Assembly (NCBI GenBank): GCA_023252065.1
Contig: JAHEXO010000053.1
Coordinates: 1 to 8,891 of the forward strand
Direction: 5' to 3'
Length of the DNA: 8,891 nt
DNA from: Nocardioides sp.
GTDB lineage: Bacteria > Actinomycetota > Actinomycetes > Propionibacteriales > Nocardioidaceae
How positions within the stretch are numbered: the first letter of the stretch is position 1; each line of letters begins with the position of its first letter. Positions 1 through 5,789 of the stretch are shown here, one piece after another. The notes below the pieces were generated by a model that was not told the DNA's origin, did not search any database, and saw only the letters and a list, made by a program, of their open reading frames with translations. The translations under genes and the position numbers were made by a program.

Positions 1-2252
1 ACACCGTCGACTTCCAGCCCAACTACGACGGCCGCTCCCAGGAGCCGGTGGTGCTCCCGTCGCGCTACCCCAACCTCCTGGTCAACGGCTCGGCCGGCAT
101 CGCGGTCGGCATGGCCACCAACATCCCGCCCCACAACCTCCGCGAGATCGCCGACGGTGCCACCTGGGCGCTCGACCACCCCGAGGCCACGCGTGAGGAG
201 CTCCAGGACGCGCTGGTCGAGCGGGTCAAGGGCCCCGACTTCCCCAACGGTGCACTGATCGTCGGCCGCCAGGGCATCGAGCAGGCCTACCGCACCGGTC
301 GCGGCTCGGTCACCCAGCGCGCGGTCATCGAGATCGACGAGGACGCCAAGGGGCGTACCTGCCTCTCGATCCTCGAGCTGCCCTACATGGTCAACCCCGA
401 CAACCTCGCGCTCAAGATCGCCGACCTCGCCGACACCGGCAAGGTGCAGGGCATCGCCGACGTCCGCGACGACTCCTCCGGTCGCACCGGGCAGCGGCTC
501 GTCGTCGTGCTCAAGCGTGACGCCGTCGCGCGGGTGGTGCTCAACAACCTGCTCAAGCACACCGAGCTGCAGACCAACTTCAGCGCCAACATGCTGGCGC
601 TGGTCGACGGCGTGCCCCGCACGCTGACCGTCGACCAGTTCATCTCCCACTGGGTGACCCACCAGATCGAGGTCATCCAGCGCCGGACCCGCTACCGCCT
701 GGCCGAGGCGGAGGCCGACGCCCACATCCAGCGGGGCCTGGTCAAGGCGCTCGACATGCTCGACGAGGTGATCGCGTTGATCCGGCGCAGCCCCGACGTC
801 GAGGAGGCACGCGAGGGCCTGATCACGCTGCTCGAGATCGACGAGATCCAGGCCCGGGCGATCCTCGACATGCAGCTGCGCCGGCTCGCGGCCCTCGAGC
901 GCCAGAAGATCATCGACCGGCTGGCCGAGCTCGAAGCCGTGATCGCCGACCTCAACGACATCCTGGCCAGCCCCGAGCGGCAGCGGCTGATCGTCAAGGA
1001 GGAGCTCGCCGAGATCGTCGAGAAGTACGGCAACGAGCGCCGTACCCAGATCATCGCCGCCGACGGCGACCTCTCGATGGAAGACCTGATCCCCGACGAG
1101 GAGCTGGTCGTCTCCATCACCCGGGGCGGCTACGCCAAGCGCACCCGGGCCGACGCCTACCGCACCCAGAAGCGCGGCGGCAAGGGCGTGCGCGGCGCGA
1201 CGCTGCGCGGCGACGACGTCGTCCAGCACTTCATCGCCACCACCAACCACCACTGGCTGCTGTTCTTCACCACAGCCGGGCGCGTCTACCGCACGAAGGC
1301 CTACAACCTCCCCGAGGCCCAGCGCGACGCCAAGGGCGGTCACGTCGCGGGGCTGCTGTCCTTCCAGCCCGACGAGGACATCGCGCAGGTGCTCGCGATC
1401 CGCGACTACGACCAGGCGCCCTACCTCGTGCTCGCCACGCGCAACGGGCTGGTGAAGAAGACGCGGCTCGGTGACTACAACTCACCGCGGCAGGCCGGCG
1501 TCATCGCGATCAACTTCCGCGAGGACGACGACGAGCTGATCGGCGCCGAGCTGGTCTCGCCCGACGACGACATCCTGCTGGTCTCGCGCAAGGGCCAGGC
1601 GATCCGGTTCCGCGCCGACGACGCCCAGCTGCGCCCGATGGGCCGGGCGACCTCCGGCGTCACCGGCATGAAGTTCCGTCAGGGCGACTCGGTGCTGTCG
1701 ATGTCGGTGATCCGGGCCGCCCAGGTCGCCGCCGAGGCCGCCCTCGACAGCGAGGCCGCCGACGTCGACGCTCCTGACGTCAAGCCGCAGTTCGTGTTCA
1801 CCATGACCGACGGGGGTTTCGCCAAGCGCACCCGGATCACCGACTACCGCCAGCAGTCCCGCGGAGGCATCGGGATCAAGACGATGTCGCTGGCCAACGA
1901 GGACCGCGGCGGGCTCGTGGGTGCCTTCATCGTGGTCGAGGGCGACGAGATCTTGTCCATCACCCAAGGTGGTCAGGTCGTTCGCAGCCCGATCAATGCA
2001 GACTTCAGGGCGACGGGGCGCGACACCATGGGCGTCAAGTTCGTCACCCCCAAGGGAGGCGACGCGGTGGCCGTGGTCGCCCGCTCCGTGGAGTCACCCG
2101 AAGAGGTGTTGGAGGAAGCCTCCGCCGGCGCCACGGTGTCCGAGGAGCAGGCCGACGAATCGCCTGATGTGGGCCCGGATGCAACAATCGAGAGCGGTAC
2201 GTCGTCTCCAGAGGAGGCGTCCGGGTCCGACGAGGGGCCCGCTTCCCACTGA
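1..2252 (+). CDS. gyrA: DNA gyrase subunit A, 5'-truncated by the window edge
   Basis: GyrA is the DNA-breaking and rejoining subunit of type II topoisomerase A2B2, which introduces negative supercoils using ATP. Reading starts at base 3, and about 749 residues are visible. The first residues ([20 protein letters not shown]) and then [14 protein letters not shown] are canonical GyrA breakage-reunion domain. About 150 N-terminal residues are missing, including the catalytic Tyr and the quinolone-resistance region, so drug resistance cannot be judged. A long charged helical region (about bases 680-1050) fits the coiled-coil tower. The C-terminal beta-pinwheel follows, with the GyrA box QKRGGKG at 1167-1187 and a second box-like RGGIG at about 1857-1871. 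The last ~55 residues are an acidic Glu/Asp/Ser-rich tail, common but variable in GyrA. Identification as gyrase rather than ParC rests on the GyrA box and on the downstream synteny. Confidence 0.98.
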   Translation, partial: TVDFQPNYDGRSQEPVVLPSRYPNLLVNGSAGIAVGMATNIPPHNLREIADGATWALDHPEATREELQDALVERVKGPDFPNGALIVGRQGIEQAYRTGRGSVTQRAVIEIDEDAKGRTCLSILELPYMVNPDNLALKIADLADTGKVQGIADVRDDSSGRTGQRLVVVLKRDAVARVVLNNLLKHTELQTNFSANMLALVDGVPRTLTVDQFISHWVTHQIEVIQRRTRYRLAEAEADAHIQRGLVKALDMLDEVIALIRRSPDVEEAREGLITLLEIDEIQARAILDMQLRRLAALERQKIIDRLAELEAVIADLNDILASPERQRLIVKEELAEIVEKYGNERRTQIIAADGDLSMEDLIPDEELVVSITRGGYAKRTRADAYRTQKRGGKGVRGATLRGDDVVQHFIATTNHHWLLFFTTAGRVYRTKAYNLPEAQRDAKGGHVAGLLSFQPDEDIAQVLAIRDYDQAPYLVLATRNGLVKKTRLGDYNSPRQAGVIAINFREDDDELIGAELVSPDDDILLVSRKGQAIRFRADDAQLRPMGRATSGVTGMKFRQGDSVLSMSVIRAAQVAAEAALDSEAADVDAPDVKPQFVFTMTDGGFAKRTRITDYRQQSRGGIGIKTMSLANEDRGGLVGAFIVVEGDEILSITQGGQVVRSPINADFRATGRDTMGVKFVTPKGGDAVAVVARSVESPEEVLEEASAGATVSEEQADESPDVGPDATIESGTSSPEEASGSDEGPASH

Positions 2253-2258
2253 GAGAGT

Positions 2259-2263
2259 GAGGG
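2259..2263 (+). promoter_or_regulatory. Ribosome binding site of the DUF3566 gene
   Basis: GAGGG lies 3 bases before ATG 2267, within the 14-base gap after the gyrA stop codon; a second purine-rich stretch (GAGAGAG) sits just before it. The spacing is short but usable. The tight gap implies co-transcription and probably translational coupling with gyrA, and it supports 2267 as the original start of the interrupted gene. Confidence 0.5.
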
Positions 2264-2395
2264 CTGATGACAGAGCGCTCTGCCGAGCAGGCACCTGTCC
2301 AGACGCGCCCGGACACCCAGGACAACACCGCCCGCATCCCGCTCGCCGAGCGCCTTCAGCGCCGCGTCGGGGCCGGTGAGGAGCGCAAGTCCCAC

Positions 2396-2431
2396 GGGTC
2401 GAACGGGTCGAACGGTTCCAACGGTTCCAAC
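2396..2431 (+). repeat. Four tandem 9-base units encoding (Gly-Ser-Asn)4
   Basis: Two copies of GGGTCGAAC (2396-2413) are followed by two copies of GGTTCCAAC (2414-2431), all in frame and all encoding Gly-Ser-Asn. The two pairs differ only at synonymous positions, as expected if an older unit diverged and each version then duplicated. The repeat lies in the disordered N-terminal part of the interrupted DUF3566 gene. Confidence 0.85.
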
Positions 2432-2617
2432 GGTCAGGTGCAGCGAGAGTCGGCGCGGGTGCTCCCGCCGCCGCCGCCCGAGCTGGTCGCGGAGCAGGCT
2501 CGCGAGCGGGAGTCCCGCGAGCAGCAGCAGCGCTAGCAGCAGGCCCGTGCGGCCCGCGAGCAGCAGGCCCGCGAGGAGTCGCGCCGGGCCGACGAGGCCC
2601 GCCGTGCGCAGGAGAGC

Positions 2618-3115
2618 GTGCCGATGGCCCCGGTCGTCCCCGTCGGGCGCGAGGCCACGGCCCCGGTCGCCCCGGTGCCCGCACCGGCCGCCGCCGCGAC
2701 CACGCACCGTACCCGCGAGCAGCGGCAGCCCGCCCGCGCACCTCGTCGGGCCCGTCTGCGGCTGAGCCGGATCGACCCCTGGTCGGTGATGAAGGTGTCG
2801 TTCCTGCTGGCCATCGCCTTCGGCATCGTGACCGTGGTCTCGGTGTTCATGGTGTGGTCGGTGCTCGGCGCGGCCGGCGTCTGGAGCTCGATCAACAACA
2901 CCGTCTCCGACACCGTCTCCAGCGGCAACCACGCCTCGACGTTCGACATCACCAACTACCTCGGGATGTCGCGGGTGCTGGGCTTCACGATGCTGGTCTC
3001 GGTGATCGACGTCGTCCTGATCACCGCGATCGCGACCCTCGGTGCGTTCCTCTACAACATGGCCGCGTCACTGCTCGGCGGCATCGAGGTCACCCTCGCC
3101 GAGGACCAGGTCTGA
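2618..3115 (+). CDS. DUF3566 transmembrane domain protein (surviving reading frame)
   Basis: This is the open part of the interrupted gene. From GTG 2618 it encodes 165 residues; ATG 2624 gives 163 and has AGGAG (2610-2614) 9 bases upstream, so it is the better start if translation restarts. Residues 1-47 are Pro/Ala/Arg-rich. The DUF3566 domain begins at about residue 48 (RLSRIDPWSVMKVSF), with transmembrane helices at about 60-85 and 119-148. Between them is a polar loop (about 86-118) containing SSINNTVSDT, and the end is LLGGIEVTLAED. This pattern is typical of the family, a small two-helix membrane protein encoded next to gyrA in many actinobacteria. Its molecular function is unknown. 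Family identity is secure; the true N-terminus is not. Confidence 0.85.
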   Translation: MPMAPVVPVGREATAPVAPVPAPAAAATTHRTREQRQPARAPRRARLRLSRIDPWSVMKVSFLLAIAFGIVTVVSVFMVWSVLGAAGVWSSINNTVSDTVSSGNHASTFDITNYLGMSRVLGFTMLVSVIDVVLITAIATLGAFLYNMAASLLGGIEVTLAEDQV

Positions 3116-3142
3116 GGCCTCCCCGACGAGGACGCCCCGGTT

Positions 3143-3172
3143 TTGGGCGGCCTCCGACGGCTGCGGTAATGT
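3143..3172 (+). promoter_or_regulatory. Probable sigma-A type promoter for the tRNA-Ile block
   Basis: TTGGGC (3143-3148) and TAATGT (3167-3172) are separated by 18 bases and resemble -35 and -10 hexamers; transcription would start near 3179, about 54 bases before the mature tRNA-Ile. TAATGT forms most of the loop of a perfect 7-bp palindrome, GCTGCGG (3160-3166) and CCGCAGC (3174-3180). The predicted leader 3180-3232 can fold into further hairpins: CCCCG/CGGGG at about 3187-3202, and CGGTC/GACCG at 3213-3227. The prediction is from sequence alone. Confidence 0.5.
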
Positions 3173-3232
3173 TCCGCAGCGGCCGCTCCCCGATCACGCG
3201 GGGATGGCCGTCCGGTCTTTCCGACCGACCCC

Positions 3233-3306
3233 GGGCCTATAGCTCAGACGGTTAGAGCGCTTCCCTGATAAGGAAGAGGTCACAGGTTCAAGTCCTGTTA
3301 GGCCCA
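3233..3306 (+). tRNA. tRNA-Ile (anticodon GAU)
   Basis: A 74-base cloverleaf can be drawn. The acceptor stem pairs GGGCCTA (3233-3239) with TAGGCCC (3299-3305), followed by discriminator A. The anticodon stem is CTTCC/GGAAG around loop CTGATAA, giving anticodon GAT. The T arm contains GGTTCAAGTCC. The 3' CCA is not encoded (the next bases are CTGG), so it must be added after transcription. A tRNA-Ile(GAU) followed by tRNA-Ala(UGC) downstream of gyrA is the usual actinobacterial arrangement. Confidence 0.97.
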
Positions 3307-3332
3307 CTGGTTCACCCCATGACGGAGTCCTC

Positions 3333-3458
3333 ATGAAGAAGCTGCTGTTCATCGCCCTCGCTGTCGCCGGCGCGCTCTTCGCCAAGAAGAAGCTCGACGA
3401 AGGCCAGCGCGAGCAGGCCCTCTGGGCCGAGGCGACCGACAAGGTCGATCGGGGCTGA
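3333..3458 (+). CDS. DLW-39 family small protein
   Basis: A 41-residue peptide starting at ATG 3333, with GGAG (3324-3327) 5 bases upstream, and ending at TGA 3456-3458. The N-terminus is [20 protein letters not shown], a short hydrophobic helix (about residues 4-17) flanked by lysines. The rest is charged and includes [12 protein letters not shown]. The DLW-39 family is a tiny actinobacterial family of about 39 residues named for an Asp-Leu-Trp motif followed by (T/A)EATD; here the Asp is replaced by Ala (ALW). The gene lies between tRNA-Ile and tRNA-Ala, 26 bases after the first and 41 before the second, so it is probably carried on the same primary transcript. The peptide is likely membrane-associated, and its function is unknown. 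Confidence 0.88.
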   Translation: MKKLLFIALAVAGALFAKKKLDEGQREQALWAEATDKVDRG

Positions 3459-3499
3459 GCGCGTCGCCGCGGCGTCCCCGACGCCGAGTGCCGGCACCA

Positions 3500-3575
3500 G
3501 GGGCCTTGGCGCAATTGGTAGCGCACCTGCTTTGCAAGCAGGGGGTTAGGGGTTCGAGTCCCCTAGGCTCCACCA
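3500..3575 (+). tRNA. tRNA-Ala (anticodon UGC)
   Basis: The acceptor stem pairs GGGGCCT (3500-3506) with AGGCTCC (3565-3571), including the G3-U70 wobble pair that is the identity element for alanyl-tRNA synthetase. The anticodon stem is CCTGC/GCAGG around loop TTTGCAA, giving anticodon TGC. The T arm contains GGTTCGAGTCC. Discriminator A is at 3572 and is followed directly by CCA (3573-3575), so the 3' end appears encoded, unlike in the neighbouring tRNA-Ile. Confidence 0.97.
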
Positions 3576-3583
3576 CTCCTCGA

Positions 3584-3607
3584 CCACCCCTCGTTGGGCG
3601 GGTGTGG
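3584..3607. terminator. Weak hairpin between convergent tRNA-Ala and the minus-strand operon
   Basis: CCACCCC (3584-3590) can pair with GGGTGTGG (3600-3607) with one bulged T and a 9-base loop. It sits in the 37-base gap between tRNA-Ala and the stop codon of the convergent minus-strand gene, where a bidirectional terminator would be expected. There is no T-run on either side, so this is only a candidate. Confidence 0.25.
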
Positions 3608-3612
3608 AGCGG

Positions 3613-4434
3613 TCAGCCGCGGTCGGGGTCGCTGAGGTAGGCGCGCAGGCGGTCGCGGCGTCGGCGGACCAGTCGCAGCGAGACCGCGTAGCCGCCGAAG
3701 AAGGCGGTCATCGACACGATCGCGGCCAGCAGGACGCCCGCGGCGAAGTGCCCCGTGGGGAGGCGACTGCTCAGGTCGCCGTTGGGGAGCAGCGACCACA
3801 GCAGCATGCTCGGCGCGATCATGGCCGCGCCCACCCAGGGGACGACGCCGTAGGGGACCAGGAGCAGGGCCGACCAGCGCACGGTCATGTGGAACCACGG
3901 CCGACGGTGCTCCCAGCGGAACCTCAGGTCACGCGGGTGGTAGGGCCAGAGGATCCCGATCCAGCCGGCGATCCCGAGGGCGCCGAAGGGCACCACCCCG
4001 ATCGCGGTGATGCTGACCAGGACCGGGGGCCAGTCGTGGTCGAGGAAGCCGATCACCACCGCCACCAGCGCGCAGAACGGCGCCACGAAGCACCACAGGC
4101 AGAGGTTCTTGGCGTAGAGCAGGCGACGCAGCATCACCGGGTCGTCGAGCGCGACCAGCACCCGCTCCCGGTCGGGGGCGAGCACGTTGGTGGCGGGGAC
4201 GTCGGCGTACATCCAGAACGCCATCACCATGGCGAACGCCGACGGGCCGTGCAGGGTGAAGAGCCAGTCCTGGGCGGCCGCGGGCAGGAGGAACCACGCG
4301 CCCGCCATCAGCAGGGCGTTGAAGGTCACGACCAGCGGGACCGTGAAGGGTCGCCGAACCGCCTGACGCAGCTCCCAGCGCACGGCCTCCCATAGCGACC
4401 CGGGCAGGGCGACCCGCTCCGTGGTCACCGACAC
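3613..4434 (-). CDS. Polytopic membrane protein of unknown family
   Basis: From GTG 4434 this encodes 273 residues. GTG 4428 is an alternative, there is no clear ribosome binding site, and a start further upstream would approach or overlap the preceding gene. The N-terminus is cytoplasmic-looking and charged (residues 1-30, SLWEAVRWELRQAVRRPF). Hydrophobic segments lie at about 31-51, 66-78, 111-131, 138-164, 185-213 and 229-254, followed by an Arg-rich tail (RLVRRRRDRLR). The loop at about 87-109 (PDRERVLVALDDPVMLRRLL) is charged and leads into YAKNLCLWCF. This plan, with a short charged N-terminus, about six helices and a long first cytoplasmic loop, resembles ABC-2 type permeases. No ATPase gene is adjacent and I do not recognise the family. 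It is the last gene of the minus-strand block, 40 bases after the 198-aa gene. Confidence 0.75.
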   Translation of the reverse strand: MSVTTERVALPGSLWEAVRWELRQAVRRPFTVPLVVTFNALLMAGAWFLLPAAAQDWLFTLHGPSAFAMVMAFWMYADVPATNVLAPDRERVLVALDDPVMLRRLLYAKNLCLWCFVAPFCALVAVVIGFLDHDWPPVLVSITAIGVVPFGALGIAGWIGILWPYHPRDLRFRWEHRRPWFHMTVRWSALLLVPYGVVPWVGAAMIAPSMLLWSLLPNGDLSSRLPTGHFAAGVLLAAIVSMTAFFGGYAVSLRLVRRRRDRLRAYLSDPDRG

Positions 4435-4474
4435 GCGGACATCATGGCGCAACGGCACCGGAAGCGGGTGCAGG

Positions 4475-5071
4475 TCAGCGGAAGGTCGCGACGAGCAGGA
4501 ACGCCGCTGCGGGCGCGAAGCCGACCAGGAGGGTGAGGCCGAGGTCGTCACGATGTCGCCACCCCCAGACGGCGAACGCCAGGGCGACCACGAGGGCGGC
4601 GACCACGGTGCCGCTACCACCGACGGCGTTGCTGGCCCAGGTGGCGCCGACCGCGAGCGCGAGCAGGTAGCCGACCCAGCCCGGCCGGGGCCGTCCGGGC
4701 ATGGTCATCGCGAGGGCGGCCACGACGAGCGCCACCCCGGCGTACCAGATCTCGTGACCGACGACCTCGTCCCACAGGTGGGCGGTGGGGCCGGGGTCGG
4801 CGTTGCCGACGGAGTTGGCGGCGAGGTGGATGCCGTGCCCGGTGGCGTAGGTGACCGCCCCGAGGCCGAACACGCCCCACGCCCTGCGCGACGCCGGTGC
4901 GACCGACAGCGCCATCGCGGCCGGGGCGAGCACCACGAACGGCACCAGCAGGTCGAGCCAGTCCGCCCACCGGGTGTCGCGTGGTGCGCTGCCGAGCCCG
5001 CCGGGCAGGAGCCCGAGGTGGTGGAGCACGACGTAGGCCAGCGCCGTGAGGGCCACCCACCGCTGGTACAC
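4475..5071 (-). CDS. Polytopic membrane protein with clustered histidines, unknown family
   Basis: From GTG 5071 this encodes 198 residues. No Shine-Dalgarno sequence is obvious; the weak hexamer CATGCT lies 6 bases upstream. Hydrophobic segments are at about 5-22, 38-58, 64-78, 107-124, 130-148, 154-170 and 177-195, so six or seven helices. The most distinctive part is YATGHGIHLAANSVGN (residues 75-90) followed by HLWDEVVGHEIWY (98-110). This puts His79, His82, Asp101, Glu102 and His106 at the ends of consecutive helices, a spacing that could form a metal site or an acid/base centre in the membrane. That is an inference from residue pattern only; I cannot name the family. The gene starts 21 bases after the frameshifted 75-aa gene and appears to be in the same operon. 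Confidence 0.75.
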   Translation of the reverse strand: MYQRWVALTALAYVVLHHLGLLPGGLGSAPRDTRWADWLDLLVPFVVLAPAAMALSVAPASRRAWGVFGLGAVTYATGHGIHLAANSVGNADPGPTAHLWDEVVGHEIWYAGVALVVAALAMTMPGRPRPGWVGYLLALAVGATWASNAVGGSGTVVAALVVALAFAVWGWRHRDDLGLTLLVGFAPAAAFLLVATFR

Positions 5072-5092
5072 GGGGGCAGCATGTCAGGAGGA

Positions 5093-5319
5093 TCAGGCCG
5101 TCGCGCGTTCTTCGGGCGTCGGGTGGATCGACCAGTTGGTACGACGCCGCTCCCGGCGGTGCCAGACGCGCTGAGGTGGACCCGCGGCAGCATCTTCGCG
5201 ATCGCCAGCGCGACGTAGGTGACGGTGTTGATCGCCACGAACGCCGTGAGCACCGCGAACCACTGGCTGGACAGGATGGAGGCGGGGAGGAGGATCCCCC
5301 ACCCGGTGACCGTGCTCAT
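5093..5319 (-). pseudogene. Small single-span membrane protein, frameshifted
   Basis: The gene starts at ATG 5319, overlapping the TGA (5321-5319) of the upstream gene as TGATG. In the starting frame it encodes about 50 sensible residues (MSTVTGWGILLPASIL...), with one helix at about 20-41 (FAVLTAFVAINTVTYVALAI) and then AKMLPRVHLSA. Near 5165-5167 the coding character moves to another frame, giving WHRRERRRTNWSIHPTPEER and a stop at 5093-5095. One extra base there would restore a 75-residue protein: one helix, then a basic Arg-rich cytoplasmic tail with a WSIHP motif. Small proteins ending in LPKVY-S-W-RRRNRR-ETRSIYP are, as I recall, common beside glycosyltransferases in related genomes; this would need a search. 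Without repair the starting frame runs on into the next gene. Either a sequencing or assembly error or early gene decay fits. Confidence 0.65.
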
Positions 5320-5713
5320 CACTCACCCACCGTCACGTGTCGGCGCGGCCCGGACCGGACGACGTGCTTCCACCGGGCCTGGTGGCCGAGGCTGATGTCG
5401 AGGACGCCCTTGACGTAGACCACGTTGAGGAACATCGCGTAGCCCAGCTCGGGGAAGAGCGTTGCCGCGAGGAGGCGGGCGCGCCAGCCGCCCTTCCAGA
5501 CCGTGACCACCCAGGCCACCAGACCCCGAAGAGGAGCCCGTGGGTCGGGCTGCTGGTGGCGGTCGGAGCCGGCAGCGTGAGCGCGAGTCCGAGGAGCAGC
5601 GCGCCGAGAAGCGCGCCGCCGAACACCACGACGCCGATGGCGCGGTGGAACCTGGTGGTGAGAGCGTGAGCCTGTTCGAGCAGCCTGCTCCCGCGCCCGG
5701 CCGCTCCTGTCAC
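5319..5713 (-). pseudogene. Membrane protein resembling a glycosyltransferase C-terminal tail, frameshifted
   Basis: From GTG 5713 one frame gives a charged amphipathic start (LLEQAHALTTRFHRAIG) and a helix (VVVFGGALLGALLLGLALTL), reaching HGLLFG at the run CCCC at 5524-5527 (GGGG in the coding strand). Another frame then continues as GLVAWVVTVWKGGWRARLL, FPELGYAMFLNVVYVKGVLD and WKHV, ending at TGA 5321-5319. One extra G in that run would give a continuous 131-residue protein with about three hydrophobic segments. The C-terminal part (FPELGYAMFLNVVYVKG, then WKHV) resembles, by memory, the tail after the catalytic domain of polysaccharide-synthase type GT2 glycosyltransferases. No catalytic domain (DXD, QXXRW) is present upstream, where SURF1 begins in the opposite direction. 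It may be a gene remnant or a stand-alone small membrane protein. It heads the minus-strand block. Confidence 0.55.
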
Positions 5714-5776
5714 GGTAAGGAACCACCCGGTGCGAGAGCGACAGGCCTCGCGCGGGCCGCTCCGGGTCTGCCCCCG

Positions 5777-5782
5777 TAGCCT
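5777..5782 (+). promoter_or_regulatory. Candidate -10 element for leaderless SURF1 transcript
   Basis: TAGCCT fits the actinobacterial -10 consensus TANNNT and lies exactly 7 bases before GTG 5790, which places the transcription start at or next to the start codon. No Shine-Dalgarno sequence is present (the bases before GTG are TTGCCCGC), as expected for a leaderless mRNA. No convincing -35 was seen in the 76-base divergent gap to the minus-strand operon. Confidence 0.5.
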
Positions 5783-5789
5783 TGCCCGC

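Larger units (their letters stand above)
2267..3115 (+). pseudogene. DUF3566 membrane protein gene interrupted by an in-frame amber codon
   Basis: From ATG 2267 to TGA 3115 a single frame would encode about 282 residues, broken only by TAG at 2534-2536 (codon 90). The 89 residues before it (MTERSAEQAPVQTR...) are hydrophilic and probably disordered: a (Gly-Ser-Asn)4 repeat, a proline run and a Glu/Arg/Gln stretch. The same low-complexity Gln/Arg/Ala/Glu composition resumes in the same frame straight after the TAG, so the stop falls inside one continuous region. A single C-to-T change (CAG to TAG) would create it. Actinobacterial relatives downstream of gyrA (Rv0007 in Mycobacterium tuberculosis) have a long variable N-terminus followed by DUF3566. 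Possible explanations are a sequencing error, a real nonsense mutation, or two separately translated pieces. The role of DUF3566 is not established. Confidence 0.75.

Noticed and set aside
2534..2536. Amber readthrough or recoding (pyrrolysine)
   Set aside because: No recoding signal is visible, actinobacteria of this type do not normally use pyrrolysine, and the surrounding Gln codons make CAG-to-TAG the simplest account.
1973..2932. Long minus-strand frame (about 319 codons) opposite the gyrA end and the DUF3566 gene
   Set aside because: It is His/Gly/Asp/Arg-rich with no domain logic, and it lies antisense to recognisable coding sequence; such frames arise readily at high GC.
3604..4395. 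Plus-strand frame of 263 codons opposite the 273-aa membrane protein
   Set aside because: It is highly charged low-complexity sequence without domains, and it begins near the tRNA-Ala end with no ribosome site; the opposite strand gives regularly spaced hydrophobic helices.
5521..5530. Programmed -1 frameshifting at the GGGG run
   Set aside because: No X-XXY-YYZ heptamer is present and re-pairing would be poor; a simple missing base explains the pattern better.
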